The notes: generated from the sequence alone by a model not told the origin. DNA of 64,000 nucleotides from Lysobacter soyae (GCF_019551435.1 NZ_CP080544.1:1674001-1738000); one strand, 5' to 3'. Numbered from the stretch's first letter, positions 33,715 through 42,876 are shown. Translations and numbers: made by a program.

Positions 33715-36302
33715 TCGATGATTTCCTCGTGCGGCAAAGCCCGCATGTTGTATCTGCTCGCCATGGTCATGCCGTAGGCACCCGCGTCAGCAATCAAAAT
33801 GACGTCATTCTCAGACGTCGAAATCGGCAACTCCCGGTCATTGCCGAGGACATCGCCACTTTCGCAAATCGGACCGACCACATCGAACTCCGCAAGCGCA
33901 CTGCCGGCGGGTTTCGACAGGTTGTGGATGCCGTGCCAAGCGTCGTACAACGAGGGTCGGATCAGGGCATTCATGCCCGCATCCAGACCGACCCGTGCCA
34001 CACCCGACTTGTGAACGACTTGCGTCACGCGGGTCAACAGCACACCCGCCTCGGCCACCAAGAATCGTCCGGGTTCGCAGGCCAATTTATAGCGCGGGAA
34101 GCTGTCTTTGATGCCTGCAATTGCCTCGGCAAATCCGGCGAGATCAAACGGCTCCGCATCCGGCGTGTAGGGAATCGGCAGACCTCCGCCCATGTCAATC
34201 CATTCCACAGAGCCGATCTGCTCGGCAATACCAATCAGCTCGGAATAGACTTGCGCCCAATGCGTTGGGGATTCGATGCCGCTGCCCAGATGCGCGTGCA
34301 ATCCGGTGACGCGAATATTCAACGCACGTGCGGCGCGAACAAATGCGCCCAAGCGCGTGATATCCAATCCGAACTTCGAGGCCGCACCCCCGGTGACCAC
34401 CTTTTCATGATGGCCATCGCCATGGCCTAAATCGATTCGCAACCAAAGGCTGCGCTCTTTGAACACCGCCGGCCATCGCTCCAACACTTCCACGTTGTCG
34501 ACCGTGACCGTCGCGCCCAGTGCCAGCGCACGTTCGTATTCGCTGCGCGGTGCAAAGCTTGGCGTGAACAGGATGCGTGTGGGCGACAAATCGGGCAGAT
34601 GCGTTTGCAAGTGTTCGATTTCATCCAAGGACACGCATTCAAAACCGAAGCCCGCCTGCGCCAGCGTTTTCAATATGGCCGGGTTGGAATTGGCTTTCAT
34701 CGCGTAGTAACGCGCATCGAACGCCTTGATCGCATTCAACTGCGCGGCACGCTCGCGCACGGTGGGCAGGTGATACACGTAGCTCGGTCCATGTTGCGTC
34801 CCGATGTCGATGAGGCGTGCCTGCTCAGCACGCCACCACGCGTCGGGCTTGGGCGGACGCGCCTGCAATAACTGCCGCCAACTCGGACCGAAGATCTCGC
34901 GCTCCCGAATCGGCATGGCGCCGCTGCGGATCAGTTCCGCGTGCAGCAACGGAATCATGCCGTCGGCGTCGGCCTCATCAATGACGAAGGTCAAGTTCAA
35001 ATCGTTGGAGGATTGCGAGATGAGATGCACGCGTTCACGCCCGAACGTCGCCCAGACGTCGGACAACTTGTGCAACATCGAGCGCATGCCGCGCCCGACC
35101 AAGGTGATCGCTGCACACGGCGCGATCACTTTCACTTTGCAGATGGTGGAAAGATCGCTGGAAAGCCGCTCGAGCACGTCAGTACTGACCAGGTTTTCGC
35201 TCGGATCCAACGACACCGTGACGTTGGTTTCCGACGAACCGATCAAGTCCACCGACAATCCATGCGCCTTGAAGCGCTCGAAAATATCGGCGAGGAAACC
35301 CACCTGTTGCCACATGCCGATCGATTCCATCGACACCAGCACGATGCCGTTACGACGACTGATGGCTTTGACACCCGGAACGAGTTTTTGCATCCGCGAA
35401 ATACGCGTACCGCCCAAATCCGGGTTCGAGGTATCCAGAATGCGTATTTCGATATCCGCATCTCGACAAGGACCGATCGCGCGCGGATGCAAAACCTTGG
35501 CGCCGGTGGTGGCGATTTCCTGCGCTTCCGCATGATCTAAGCGGGAAAGCAATCGTGCCTCCGGCACTTCGCGCGGATTGGCGCTGAACATGCCGGGGAC
35601 ATCGGTCCAAATTTCAACGCGATCCGCCTTCAACAAGGCACCGAAGTAGGCAGCCGAGGTATCGGAACCGCCACGACCCAAGATCGCGGTGCCACCATCG
35701 GCATGCCTTGAAATGAATCCTTGGGTAATCCCCAAGTGACCGATCGCGTTGCCGAAGCGTGCGACTTTGGCTTCGTCGTGCGCATGCAGGCAATTCACCG
35801 ACAGCCGTTTCGACCAATCGCTCTGGTTCGGCAACTCTAGTGCCGTCAACCAATCACGCGCATCGGCCCAGCGCATGTCATAGCCCTGGGTTCGAAGATA
35901 TTCCGCACCCAACGACGACGACAGCAATTCGCCTTGGGCCAACACTTCCGCTTGCCAGTCGAGCGGACGGACGGCAGCGCGCGGGTCTTCGCACAGCAAT
36001 TCTTGCAACGTCTTCAAACGCGTGGCCAGCACGCCGTCGGCCGACAAACCGAGGGAATGCGCAAATTCCCGGTGCAAGGCAGCGATCTGCGCATAGTGTT
36101 CGACCGGGTCGACCGCACCTTCGGCAACGGCCAACAGCAAGTTGGTGACGCCAGAGACCGCCGACACCACGACCAACACCCGTTTTCCTTCATCCAGACG
36201 TGATTGCGCCAAGCGTCCGATGGTGTCCCATCGCTCGCGTCTTGATACGGAAGTACCGCCAAATTTGAGGACGACCCATTGCGGGTCAGAGGTTGTTGTC
36301 AT
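33711..36302 (-). CDS. Fused aspartate kinase / diaminopimelate decarboxylase
   Basis: 863 aa from the ATG at 36302; an upstream GTG at 36323 is possible. N-terminal half: aspartate kinase (PQWVVLKFGGTSVSRRERWD; FISRHADGGTAILGRGGSDTSAAYFGALL) with ACT regulatory repeats to about residue 460 (VLVSMESIGMWQQVGFLADIF). C-terminal half: PLP-dependent DAP decarboxylase with the PLP lysine at residue 536 in YYAMKANSNP, then HLGSGIESPTHW and YDAWHGIHNL. It thus joins the first and last steps of lysine synthesis. The fusion is a Xanthomonadaceae trait. It heads the murL-murD2 operon, linking lysine and cell-wall precursors. Confidence 0.94.
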   Translation of the reverse strand: MTTTSDPQWVVLKFGGTSVSRRERWDTIGRLAQSRLDEGKRVLVVVSAVSGVTNLLLAVAEGAVDPVEHYAQIAALHREFAHSLGLSADGVLATRLKTLQELLCEDPRAAVRPLDWQAEVLAQGELLSSSLGAEYLRTQGYDMRWADARDWLTALELPNQSDWSKRLSVNCLHAHDEAKVARFGNAIGHLGITQGFISRHADGGTAILGRGGSDTSAAYFGALLKADRVEIWTDVPGMFSANPREVPEARLLSRLDHAEAQEIATTGAKVLHPRAIGPCRDADIEIRILDTSNPDLGGTRISRMQKLVPGVKAISRRNGIVLVSMESIGMWQQVGFLADIFERFKAHGLSVDLIGSSETNVTVSLDPSENLVSTDVLERLSSDLSTICKVKVIAPCAAITLVGRGMRSMLHKLSDVWATFGRERVHLISQSSNDLNLTFVIDEADADGMIPLLHAELIRSGAMPIREREIFGPSWRQLLQARPPKPDAWWRAEQARLIDIGTQHGPSYVYHLPTVRERAAQLNAIKAFDARYYAMKANSNPAILKTLAQAGFGFECVSLDEIEHLQTHLPDLSPTRILFTPSFAPRSEYERALALGATVTVDNVEVLERWPAVFKERSLWLRIDLGHGDGHHEKVVTGGAASKFGLDITRLGAFVRAARALNIRVTGLHAHLGSGIESPTHWAQVYSELIGIAEQIGSVEWIDMGGGLPIPYTPDAEPFDLAGFAEAIAGIKDSFPRYKLACEPGRFLVAEAGVLLTRVTQVVHKSGVARVGLDAGMNALIRPSLYDAWHGIHNLSKPAGSALAEFDVVGPICESGDVLGNDRELPISTSENDVILIADAGAYGMTMASRYNMRALPHEEIIE

Positions 36303-36396
36303 GAGTTGTGGGATGATGCGCACCCAGAACGGGGCAAATAAGGGATTCTAGCGAATCCCCCGTCCCGCGGATGCCTCGAAGACGCGTTGGAGCAAG

Positions 36397-37281
36397 ATGA
36401 AAAAGTCGAGACGTTTTACCCAAGTGGATGTATTTGCCAGCCGACCCGGTGCCGGTAATCCGCTGGCCGTGGTGTTGGACGCGGAAGGCCTCGACGATGC
36501 CACCATGCAGGCCATCGCGACTTGGACGAGTTTGCCCGAGACGACCTTCGTTTTTCCGGCACCGCATCCCGGGGTGAGCTATGGCTTGCGCATTTTCAGC
36601 CCGCGTCGCGAAGTGCCGTTCGCCGGACATCCGAGCGTCGGCACCGCGCACGCGGTGTTGGAAGCAGGCTTGGCCACGCCCGTGAACGGCCAGTTGATTC
36701 AATCGGGTATCGCCGGCGACCTGCCGCTGTTGGTGAGCGGCGAAGGCGATAAGCGGACCATCGCCATTCGCACACCGCGCGCGTCGCAGCTGCGCCTGGG
36801 TACGCCTGACGACGTCGCATTGGTGGCGGCGATGAAAGGCATCCCCCGCGGCGCACTGCCGCCGGTCCTGATGGACGGAGGACGTCGTTGGTGGTTGGTC
36901 GAAGTCCAAGACGAAGCCACGTTGCGTAGCGCCCAGCCCGATTGGGAGGCGATCGCGACCCTTGCGGAAGCCACGCAAAGCATGGGCGTGTTTGCTTATG
37001 CCCGCAGTGACGACCCGGTGTACTACTACGCCGTGCGTGCTTGGGTGGGCGCGCCGGCTCGATTCGAAGATGCGGCATCGGGGGCTGCCAATGCGGTCCT
37101 CGCGGCTTGGCTTGCTTCACAAAATGCCATTCCCGGTGACGGCCACTTCTATCGTGTGAGCCAAGGGCGCGAAGTCGGCCACGACGCGGTCCTGGAATTG
37201 ACCGTGGACGCGGAAGGCCATGTGTGGTCTGGCGGTCGCGTCTGCACCGTCGTGAACGGTGCGATCGACTGGCGCGATTGA
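36397..37281 (+). CDS. PhzF-family isomerase-like protein
   Basis: 294 aa. The diaminopimelate-epimerase-like fold begins FTQVDVFASRPGAGNPLAVVLDAEGLD and continues WTSLPETTFVFPAP and RREVPFAGHPSVGTAHAVLEAGL; the second half carries FEDAASGAANAVLAAWLAS. The catalytic Glu of PhzF is expected in the ETTFV segment. No other phenazine gene is present, so this is a generic PhzF-like protein of unknown substrate. The start follows TTGGAG. A hairpin terminator follows. Confidence 0.88.
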   Translation: MKKSRRFTQVDVFASRPGAGNPLAVVLDAEGLDDATMQAIATWTSLPETTFVFPAPHPGVSYGLRIFSPRREVPFAGHPSVGTAHAVLEAGLATPVNGQLIQSGIAGDLPLLVSGEGDKRTIAIRTPRASQLRLGTPDDVALVAAMKGIPRGALPPVLMDGGRRWWLVEVQDEATLRSAQPDWEAIATLAEATQSMGVFAYARSDDPVYYYAVRAWVGAPARFEDAASGAANAVLAAWLASQNAIPGDGHFYRVSQGREVGHDAVLELTVDAEGHVWSGGRVCTVVNGAIDWRD

Positions 37282-37295
37282 ACGCGCGCTGATGA

Positions 37296-37333
37296 CCTAC
37301 CGGCCGCTGTGTGCGACCGGTAGGCAGGCTTTT
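37296..37333 (+). terminator. Rho-independent terminator after the phzF-like gene
   Basis: 8-bp stem CCTACCGG/CCGGTAGG with a 13-base loop, followed by CAGGCTTTT. The T-run is short, so termination may be partial. It sits 15 bp after the stop and also faces the convergent glycine-zipper gene. Confidence 0.6.
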
Positions 37334-37336
37334 CAA

Positions 37337-38080
37337 TCAGATGGGCCGTACGTCCACGCGCACGCGTAGTTCGTGGCCCGGATCGTAGGGCAAACGATCG
37401 GTGTAAGTCCGGCCGCGATATTCATAGGTCACGTCGTACCAAGCACCACCGTCATTGCTGTAGCCCCGGTTGTAGTCGCGCGGATCCGCACCGACGGGAA
37501 TCGGATCACAGACCGTGACTTGCGGGCGACGCTCGCGATTGCGCTGCGCATTGTCATAGACGCCGGTGCCGGCCACGCCACCCAACACCGAGCCGACCGC
37601 GGTACCCAAATAGCGCCCAGAGCCGCCACCGATTTGGCTGCCGACCACCGCACCCACGACCGAACCGACGACGCCTGCGATAGTGCGTCCGGTGCCGTTG
37701 CCATAGGTGTTGCCGTAACCGTTTCCGTAGCGGTTATCGGGATAGCCGTAACCGTTGTTGTAGCCGCCGTTGCCGTAGCGGTTGTCCGGATAGGACGAAC
37801 CGTAACGATCCTGCGGATAGTAGCCACCGCCATCGGTGTAGCAACGCGATCCATTCCGGCTCGACATATTCGACGTACTGCGCGCGGCGTAGTTGTCGAC
37901 GCGCTGCACACGTATCACGCGCGCCATGTCGTATTGCGCATTGTCCGCGTAGCGACCGGAGGTTTGTCGGTCGTTCCAGCGCGAATCATGTTGCGGTGCA
38001 AACTGCGCCGCCGTTTGTGCACTTGCCAAAGAGGCAGCCAATGACATCGGCAAAATCGCCGCACGAACCCAAACTTTCAT
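37337..38080 (-). CDS. Exported glycine-zipper (2TM) protein with Tyr/Asn/Gly repeats
   Basis: 247 aa from the ATG at 38080 (GGGAG upstream; longer frame rejected). Signal peptide VWVRAAILPMSLAASLASA. Residues about 75-130 are a tandem low-complexity region of YPDNRYGNG-type units. The glycine zipper at about 145-190 reads TIAGVVGSVVGAVVGSQIGG and RYLGTAVGSVLGGVAGTGVYD, as in rickettsial 17-kDa-antigen and SlyB-like proteins. The C-terminal domain (GGAWYDVTYEYRGRTYTDRLPYDPG) is common in this family. Probably outer-membrane or periplasmic; function unknown. Confidence 0.83.
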   Translation of the reverse strand: MKVWVRAAILPMSLAASLASAQTAAQFAPQHDSRWNDRQTSGRYADNAQYDMARVIRVQRVDNYAARSTSNMSSRNGSRCYTDGGGYYPQDRYGSSYPDNRYGNGGYNNGYGYPDNRYGNGYGNTYGNGTGRTIAGVVGSVVGAVVGSQIGGGSGRYLGTAVGSVLGGVAGTGVYDNAQRNRERRPQVTVCDPIPVGADPRDYNRGYSNDGGAWYDVTYEYRGRTYTDRLPYDPGHELRVRVDVRPI

Positions 38081-38356
38081 TGCCTTGCTCCCTTGAATGC
38101 AGCGGTACATCTGCGGGTCACACAGTGCGCCAGAGGGCCTAAAAACATGCTGAATCAAGCCATTGGATATCGAAGTTGTTGCTCACCATTCACTTGCCAC
38201 CGGAAAAGGCGGCGTCCGAAGCAAAATGCGGTTTCAAAAAAAACTGAAAAAAATCGTTAAAAACCCCTTGTTGGGCGTAATTCCATGCAATACAGTGAAG
38301 TGCCGGTGAATACCGCGCCACATCAAATTCCCTACGAAACGAGGATCGTTCAAAAC

Positions 38357-38764
38357 ATGGCCACGAAGAAAGCCGCCAAAGCTGCCAAGGCAGCACCCAA
38401 GAAGGCTGCGAAGGCAGCGCCGAAAGCCGCACCGAAAGCTGCAACGATGAAGCCGATCAAAGAAGCCCTGACCAAGTCGGGTCTGGTTGCGCACATCGCC
38501 GACCACACCGGTGTTGCCTCGCGCGACGTTCGCGCCGTGTTGGCTTCGCTTGAAAGCACTGTCCACGCTTCGGTCAACAAGAAGGGCGCAGGCTCCTTCA
38601 CCATGCCGGGCCTGTTCAAGATCTCGGCGGTTGAAGTTCCGGCACGTCCGGCACGCAAAGGCATCAACCCGTTCACCAAGGAAGAAGTGACCTTCAAGGC
38701 ACGTCCGAAGTCGACCAAGGTGAAAGTGCGTCCGCTCAAGAAGTTGAAGGACGCTGCCGCCTGA
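38357..38764 (+). CDS. HU-family DNA-binding protein with histone-H1-like Lys/Ala/Pro tail
   Basis: 135 aa from the ATG at 38357. The first 30 residues are a basic Ala/Lys/Pro tail (ATKKAAKAAKAAPKKAAKAA), as in bacterial histone H1-like proteins. Residues about 31-120 are an HU/IHF fold: MKPIKEALTKSGLVAHIADHTGV, VRAVLASLESTVHASVNKKGAGSFTMPGLFKISAVEVPARPARKGINPFTKEE, with the beta-arm region rich in Arg/Pro, and a second Lys-rich end (STKVKVRPLKKLKDAAA). A nucleoid-compacting role is expected. A SET-domain lysine methyltransferase gene lies about 1.6 kb away. Confidence 0.9.
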   Translation: MATKKAAKAAKAAPKKAAKAAPKAAPKAATMKPIKEALTKSGLVAHIADHTGVASRDVRAVLASLESTVHASVNKKGAGSFTMPGLFKISAVEVPARPARKGINPFTKEEVTFKARPKSTKVKVRPLKKLKDAAA

Positions 38765-38789
38765 GGCGATCGCGATTCTCGATGAAAGG

Positions 38790-38818
38790 AAAACCGGCCC
38801 ACGTGGCCGGTTTTTTCT
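38790..38818 (+). terminator. Rho-independent terminator of the HU/H1-like gene
   Basis: 10-bp stem AAAACCGGCC/GGCCGGTTTT with loop CACGT, running into TTTTTTC. It lies 25 bp after the stop codon. Confidence 0.9.
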
Positions 38819-38917
38819 TGGCCGAAAGCCCACCGTTTACCCCGCTACTTAAACCATGGATGAGTCGCCGCGGCGGCAATGACGTGTTCTTCATGACGCC
38901 ACGCGCAGTCTGCTGCG

Positions 38918-39541
38918 ATGGATACTTTCAAGACTTTCGGACGTCGCGTCCTATTGGCAACCGCCACCCTGCTTCTCCTCGCCGGCTGCGCGAATGTCGG
39001 TCCGGTGCTGAGTGCGATTCTGAGCAACCGTGTGGCGTTCACGCCCGGGCAGTTGCAAACCCAACTGGATCGGCGCTTCCCGCGCGACTACCAACAGGCC
39101 AATGGCTTGGTGACATTGCGGGTGTTGAATCCGCGACTCAGCATCGTGCCGGGTTCTCCGCGATTGCGTTTGGACTTTGATGTCGGTGTCGGTGCGCTGG
39201 GCCGAAGCCCTGATGCCGGCGACAGTCACTTTGCCGTCACCAGTGGCATCCGCTTTGATCCGGCGCGCATGAGTCTGATGCTCGACGAACCGGCGGTCGA
39301 AGATGTGAATCTCAACAATTTGAGTGCGTTGAACGGACCAGCCAAGAACGCATTGACGAATTGGCTGCAAGACTACGCGGCCAAGGAACCGGTCTATACA
39401 TTGGACGCGTCCACTCAGGCGCAATTGCGTGGTCGTGAAATCAGTTCGACCATGATCGAAAACGGCATGGTGGTGGTGAACTTGCGCCCCGCGACTTCAG
39501 CGACCGGCACTTCGGCGCCCAGCAACGGATGGACCCACTGA
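38918..39541 (+). CDS. DUF1439 (YceB-like) lipoprotein
   Basis: 207 aa. Signal RRVLLATATLLLLAGCANVG with lipobox LAGC (Cys near 24). The DUF1439 body shows VAFTPGQLQTQLDRRFPRDYQQANGLVTLRVLNPRLSI, RLRLDFDVGVGALG, SGIRFDPARMSLMLDEPAVEDVNL and LQDYAAKEPVYTLD. YceB-type proteins have a tubular lipid-binding-like (SMP-like) fold of unknown role. Its stop overlaps the next start (TGATG). Confidence 0.86.
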   Translation: MDTFKTFGRRVLLATATLLLLAGCANVGPVLSAILSNRVAFTPGQLQTQLDRRFPRDYQQANGLVTLRVLNPRLSIVPGSPRLRLDFDVGVGALGRSPDAGDSHFAVTSGIRFDPARMSLMLDEPAVEDVNLNNLSALNGPAKNALTNWLQDYAAKEPVYTLDASTQAQLRGREISSTMIENGMVVVNLRPATSATGTSAPSNGWTH

Positions 39542-40293
39542 TGCGCGCACGGACTTGGCTCATGTCGGCAACCTTGGCTGTTGCCGTTGTCACCACATTG
39601 TCGTTTACCGCGTGCAAACGTGACGCTGCGCCGGTGACACCGGAAACCGGCATGAATGCCGATGGCAGCAGCAAAGGATTGCCGCAACCTGCCGCAAGCG
39701 GCAGCCGCAGTTCAATCACCGGCACGCCCACCGATAACGGCTATATGAATTTGCCGCCGGTTACCCGCATACCCGGCGGCACTGGCAATGGCGTATCTGG
39801 CACAGCGCAACCGCCTGCGGTCGTGCAGGCGCTGCCACCCGTGCCGACCACAACGACGCCGGCGCCACCCACGACTTCCGGTCCGGTCGCGGCCGTAATC
39901 GACGCCAACGACGCGCGTGAACCGACGGTGGACGACGCGAAACGTTTGATTGAGGACTATTACGCAGCCGTCAACCGCGGTGCTTACGACAGTGCGTATC
40001 GCATGTGGTCGAACAACGGCCAAGCCAGCGGCAAGACCTTGCGTGATTTCACCAATGGCTATGCGGATACCGCAAGCGTCAGTGTCAGCTTGGGCGATCC
40101 GGGTCGGGTAGATGCCGGCGCCGGTCAGCGTTATATCGTGCTGCCCGTTCGTATCGTCGCGCGTCAACGTGATCAGTCGACCAAGGAATTCCAAGGCAGC
40201 TATACCCTGGGCCGCACGGTTGTCGACGGCGCAACATCTGCGCAGAGAAATTGGAGCATTCGCTCCGCCAGCATCGACACAGTGCGCCCCTGA
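39541..40293 (+). CDS. Lipoprotein with NTF2-like C-terminal domain
   Basis: 250 aa from the ATG at 39541 overlapping the previous stop. Signal TWLMSATLAVAVVTTLSFTACKRD with a lipobox-like FTAC. A Pro/Thr-rich linker (about 30-120, with PTTTTPAPPTTSGP) leads to a C-terminal domain at about 130-250 (VDDAKRLIEDYYAAVNRGAYDSAYRMWSNNG, YIVLPVRIVARQRD) resembling the NTF2/SnoaL fold. Function unknown. Co-transcribed with the DUF1439 lipoprotein, so the pair probably acts together at the envelope. Confidence 0.75.
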   Translation: MRARTWLMSATLAVAVVTTLSFTACKRDAAPVTPETGMNADGSSKGLPQPAASGSRSSITGTPTDNGYMNLPPVTRIPGGTGNGVSGTAQPPAVVQALPPVPTTTTPAPPTTSGPVAAVIDANDAREPTVDDAKRLIEDYYAAVNRGAYDSAYRMWSNNGQASGKTLRDFTNGYADTASVSVSLGDPGRVDAGAGQRYIVLPVRIVARQRDQSTKEFQGSYTLGRTVVDGATSAQRNWSIRSASIDTVRP

Positions 40294-40301
40294 TTCCGAC
40301 G

Positions 40302-40329
40302 AAAAAAGAGGCCGCGTTGCGGCCTCTTT
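40302..40329. terminator. Bidirectional terminator between lipoprotein and SET genes
   Basis: Perfect 11-bp stem AAAGAGGCCGC/GCGGCCTCTTT with loop GTT. On the minus strand it is followed by six T residues (A-run 40302-40307), serving the SET gene; on the plus strand it ends the lipoprotein transcript, which stops 8 bp earlier. Confidence 0.85.
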
Positions 40330-40346
40330 GACTTGAACAGCGCGCG

Positions 40347-40868
40347 TTATTTGCGCTTGGCGACTTTCTTTTTCTTTTCGGCTTTTTTCTCGCCTTCTTT
40401 GGGCTGCAACATCGTGCCGGTGCAATTTTTGCAGCCGCAGCGGCAGCCCCACAATTTCTTCAACGCCGGCGTATGCGGCTCATCCAACGTGATGCCGTAG
40501 TTGTACGTCAGTTCTTCGCCGGGGCGGATATCACGAATCGCCTCGATGTAGACCTTGTCCTTGTGGCGTTTGCCTTTCTCGTTTTCGTCGAGCACCGCTT
40601 CGCAGTTCGGTGAGCAGCTGTGATTGATCCAGCGCGCGACATTGCCTTCCTGATTGGCATCGATCACATACTCATCGTTGAGTGTGAACAAGAAGGTGTG
40701 TCCGTCTTCCTCGACCTGACCGTATTCCTCATCAACCTCCGCATGTGTGCGCAAAGCGCCCTTATAACGGACCACGCGTTCGCCCTTGGCGATGGCTTCG
40801 GTGGCGAACACGCCATTACCGTGAATATCCGACTCGCGACGCTCAATCTTCTTATGCTTCTTTGCCAT
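40347..40868 (-). CDS. SET-domain protein-lysine methyltransferase
   Basis: 173 aa from the ATG at 40868, preceded by AAGGG; an upstream frame extension is not supported. SAM-dependent SET fold with RRESDIHGNGVFATEAIAKGERVVRYKG, the catalytic NHSCSPNCEA near residue 87, IRPGEELTYNYGITLDEPHT (ELxYxYG) and a post-SET Zn motif WGCRCGCKNCTGTM. The C-terminus is Lys-rich (EGEKKAEKKKKVAKRK), perhaps for nucleic-acid binding. Bacterial relatives can methylate histone-like proteins (Chlamydia NUE). The target here is not known; the HU/H1-like protein encoded about 1.6 kb away is a plausible candidate. Confidence 0.88.
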   Translation of the reverse strand: MAKKHKKIERRESDIHGNGVFATEAIAKGERVVRYKGALRTHAEVDEEYGQVEEDGHTFLFTLNDEYVIDANQEGNVARWINHSCSPNCEAVLDENEKGKRHKDKVYIEAIRDIRPGEELTYNYGITLDEPHTPALKKLWGCRCGCKNCTGTMLQPKEGEKKAEKKKKVAKRK

Positions 40869-40933
40869 GCGATGCTGCCCTTGGTGGAACAGCGAGTATA
40901 AGGTGCGCCGTTGCGCGACTGGTTGCACGGAAG

Positions 40934-40962
40934 TTGAATGCAGCACGGTCAATCCGTACAAT
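40934..40962 (+). promoter_or_regulatory. Probable sigma70 promoter of the suf operon
   Basis: -35 TTGAAT (40934-40939), 17-bp spacer, -10 TACAAT (40957-40962), 28 bp before the sufR start. The -10 overlaps the palindrome CAATATTG (40959-40966), a natural spot for autoregulation by the Rrf2 protein, though no known IscR/SufR consensus could be confirmed. Confidence 0.55.
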
Positions 40963-40990
40963 ATTGGTCTGTTATACGACCCGCCGCCCA

Positions 40991-41398
40991 ATGCTCCGCA
41001 TCGCCCGACTCACCGATTACGCCACCGTCGTCATGACGGTCCTGGCGGAAGCACCCGACGCGGTGCTGAGTACCACCGAGCTTGCGGAACGTGCCGGCCT
41101 CGAAGCCACCACCGTGGCCAAGGTGCTCAAGCCGTTGGCACAAAGCGGACTGGTCGAAGGTTTTCGCGGCAGTGCCGGTGGCTACAAGCTGGCGCGCGAC
41201 GCCCATCGCATATCGTTGGGTGACGTGGTCGAAGCCATGGAAGGACCGTTAGCCATGACCGAATGCTGCAGCCAACAATCCGGCTGCTCGATCGCGCAAG
41301 GCTGTCGCTCGCGTCATGCCTGGCAGCGGGTCAATCATCTGATCGCCGACGCATTGCGGGCTACTCCGCTGTTGGCGTCCGAAGGACAACACAAATGA
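40991..41398 (+). CDS. Rrf2-family regulator of the suf operon
   Basis: 135 aa. Winged-helix domain at 1-75 ([60 protein letters not shown]), then the Fe-S ligand loop with Cys in [15 protein letters not shown] (about 95-110), which supports a [2Fe-2S] cluster as in IscR. Autorepression and control of suf by cluster status is the expected mode. The ATGA overlap with sufB couples its translation. The frame is open upstream, but 40991 is the first start that preserves the domain. Confidence 0.92.
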   Translation: MLRIARLTDYATVVMTVLAEAPDAVLSTTELAERAGLEATTVAKVLKPLAQSGLVEGFRGSAGGYKLARDAHRISLGDVVEAMEGPLAMTECCSQQSGCSIAQGCRSRHAWQRVNHLIADALRATPLLASEGQHK

Positions 41399-42834
41399 AC
41401 ACGCGTAACGCAGAAATCACCGAACAACTCGGTCGCCGCTACGAAGCGGGCTTCATCACCGAGATCGAATCGGAATCGTTGCCGCCCGGCTTGAACGAAG
41501 ACATCATCCGCGCCTTGTCGGCAAAGAAAGACGAGCCGGAATGGATGACCGAGTGGCGCCTGCAGGCCTTCCGCCATTGGCTGACCATGGACACGCCGGA
41601 ATGGGCCTATCTCAACATTGCGCCCATCGACTTCCAAGCCATCAGCTACTACTCGGCACCCAAAGCCAAATACAACTCGCTTGATGAAGTGCCGCAAGAG
41701 CTCCTCGATACCTACGACAAGCTGGGTGTGCCGCTGCATGAGCGGGCGAAGCTCGCCGGCGTCGCGGTGGATGCCGTGTTTGATTCGGTCAGTGTCGGCA
41801 CCACGGTCCACAAGGAGTTGGTCGAGCGCGGCATCATTTTCTGCTCGATGTCCGAAGCGATCAAAAACCACCCGGATCTGATCAAACAATATTTGGGCAC
41901 GGTTGTACCGGTCGGCGACAATTACTTTGCCGCGCTCAATTCCGCCGTCTTCTCCGACGGCAGCTTCGTCTTCATTCCGGAGGGCGTGAAGTGCCCGATG
42001 GAACTCTCGACCTATTTCCGCATCAATGCCGGCCACACCGGTCAGTTCGAGCGCACCTTGATCGTCTGCGAAAGCCGCGCGCAAGTGAGCTACCTGGAAG
42101 GCTGCACCGCACCGATGCGCGACGAGAACCAATTGCACGCCGCTGTGGTGGAGCTGGTCGCACTCGAAGATGCCGACATCAAATATTCGACCGTGCAGAA
42201 CTGGTATCCCGGCGATGAAAACGGCGTCGGCGGCATTTACAACTTCGTGACCAAACGCGCGGAATGCCGCGGTGACCGCAGCAAGGTCACTTGGACCCAA
42301 GTGGAAACCGGCTCGGCCATCACCTGGAAGTATCCGAGCTGCGTATTGAAAGGCGACGACAGTGTGGGTGAATTCCATTCGGTTGCACTCACCCATCACC
42401 GTCAGCAAGCCGATACCGGCACAAAGATGATCCACGTGGGCAAACGCACCAAGTCAAAGATCGTCAGCAAAGGCATCAGCGCCGGCCATGGTCAAAACAC
42501 CTATCGCGGCCTGGTCCGGGTGGAAAGCGGTGCCGAAGGCGCGCGTAACCATACCCAATGTGATTCGCTTCTGATCGGCAAGCATTGCGGTGCGCACACG
42601 TTCCCTTACATCGTGGCCAAACACCCCAGCGCCACCATCGAACACGAAGCCACCACGTCGAAGATCAGTGACGACCAATTGTTCTACTGTCGTTCGCGCG
42701 GTATCGGCGAAGAAGACGCCGTCTCCATGATCGTCGACGGTTTCTGCCGCCAAGTTTTTCGCGAGCTGCCGATGGAATTCGCCGTCGAAGCCAAGAAGTT
42801 GTTGGAAGTCTCGCTCGAAGGTGCGGTGGGCTAA
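41395..42834 (+). CDS. sufB: Fe-S cluster assembly scaffold subunit
   Basis: 479 aa. Part of the SufBC2D scaffold. Motifs are [80 protein letters not shown], and the C-terminal [22 protein letters not shown] with Cys used in cluster handling. The start ATG at 41395 overlaps the stop of the regulator by 4 bp; earlier in-frame starts lie inside it. Length matches E. coli SufB (495) closely. Confidence 0.97.
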   Translation: MNTRNAEITEQLGRRYEAGFITEIESESLPPGLNEDIIRALSAKKDEPEWMTEWRLQAFRHWLTMDTPEWAYLNIAPIDFQAISYYSAPKAKYNSLDEVPQELLDTYDKLGVPLHERAKLAGVAVDAVFDSVSVGTTVHKELVERGIIFCSMSEAIKNHPDLIKQYLGTVVPVGDNYFAALNSAVFSDGSFVFIPEGVKCPMELSTYFRINAGHTGQFERTLIVCESRAQVSYLEGCTAPMRDENQLHAAVVELVALEDADIKYSTVQNWYPGDENGVGGIYNFVTKRAECRGDRSKVTWTQVETGSAITWKYPSCVLKGDDSVGEFHSVALTHHRQQADTGTKMIHVGKRTKSKIVSKGISAGHGQNTYRGLVRVESGAEGARNHTQCDSLLIGKHCGAHTFPYIVAKHPSATIEHEATTSKISDDQLFYCRSRGIGEEDAVSMIVDGFCRQVFRELPMEFAVEAKKLLEVSLEGAVG

Positions 42835-42876
42835 GCGCCCACGGCATCTCGCACTCTCATCCGGAGCACATACACC

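Noticed and set aside
36397-37281. Phenazine biosynthesis suggested by the PhzF-like gene
   Set aside because: No phzA/B/D/E/G homologue is near, and PhzF-fold proteins are widespread with other roles.
37690-37800. Repeated short units that might suggest a CRISPR-like array
   Set aside because: They are in-frame tandem codons for a Tyr/Asn/Gly region of a coding gene, without unique spacers.
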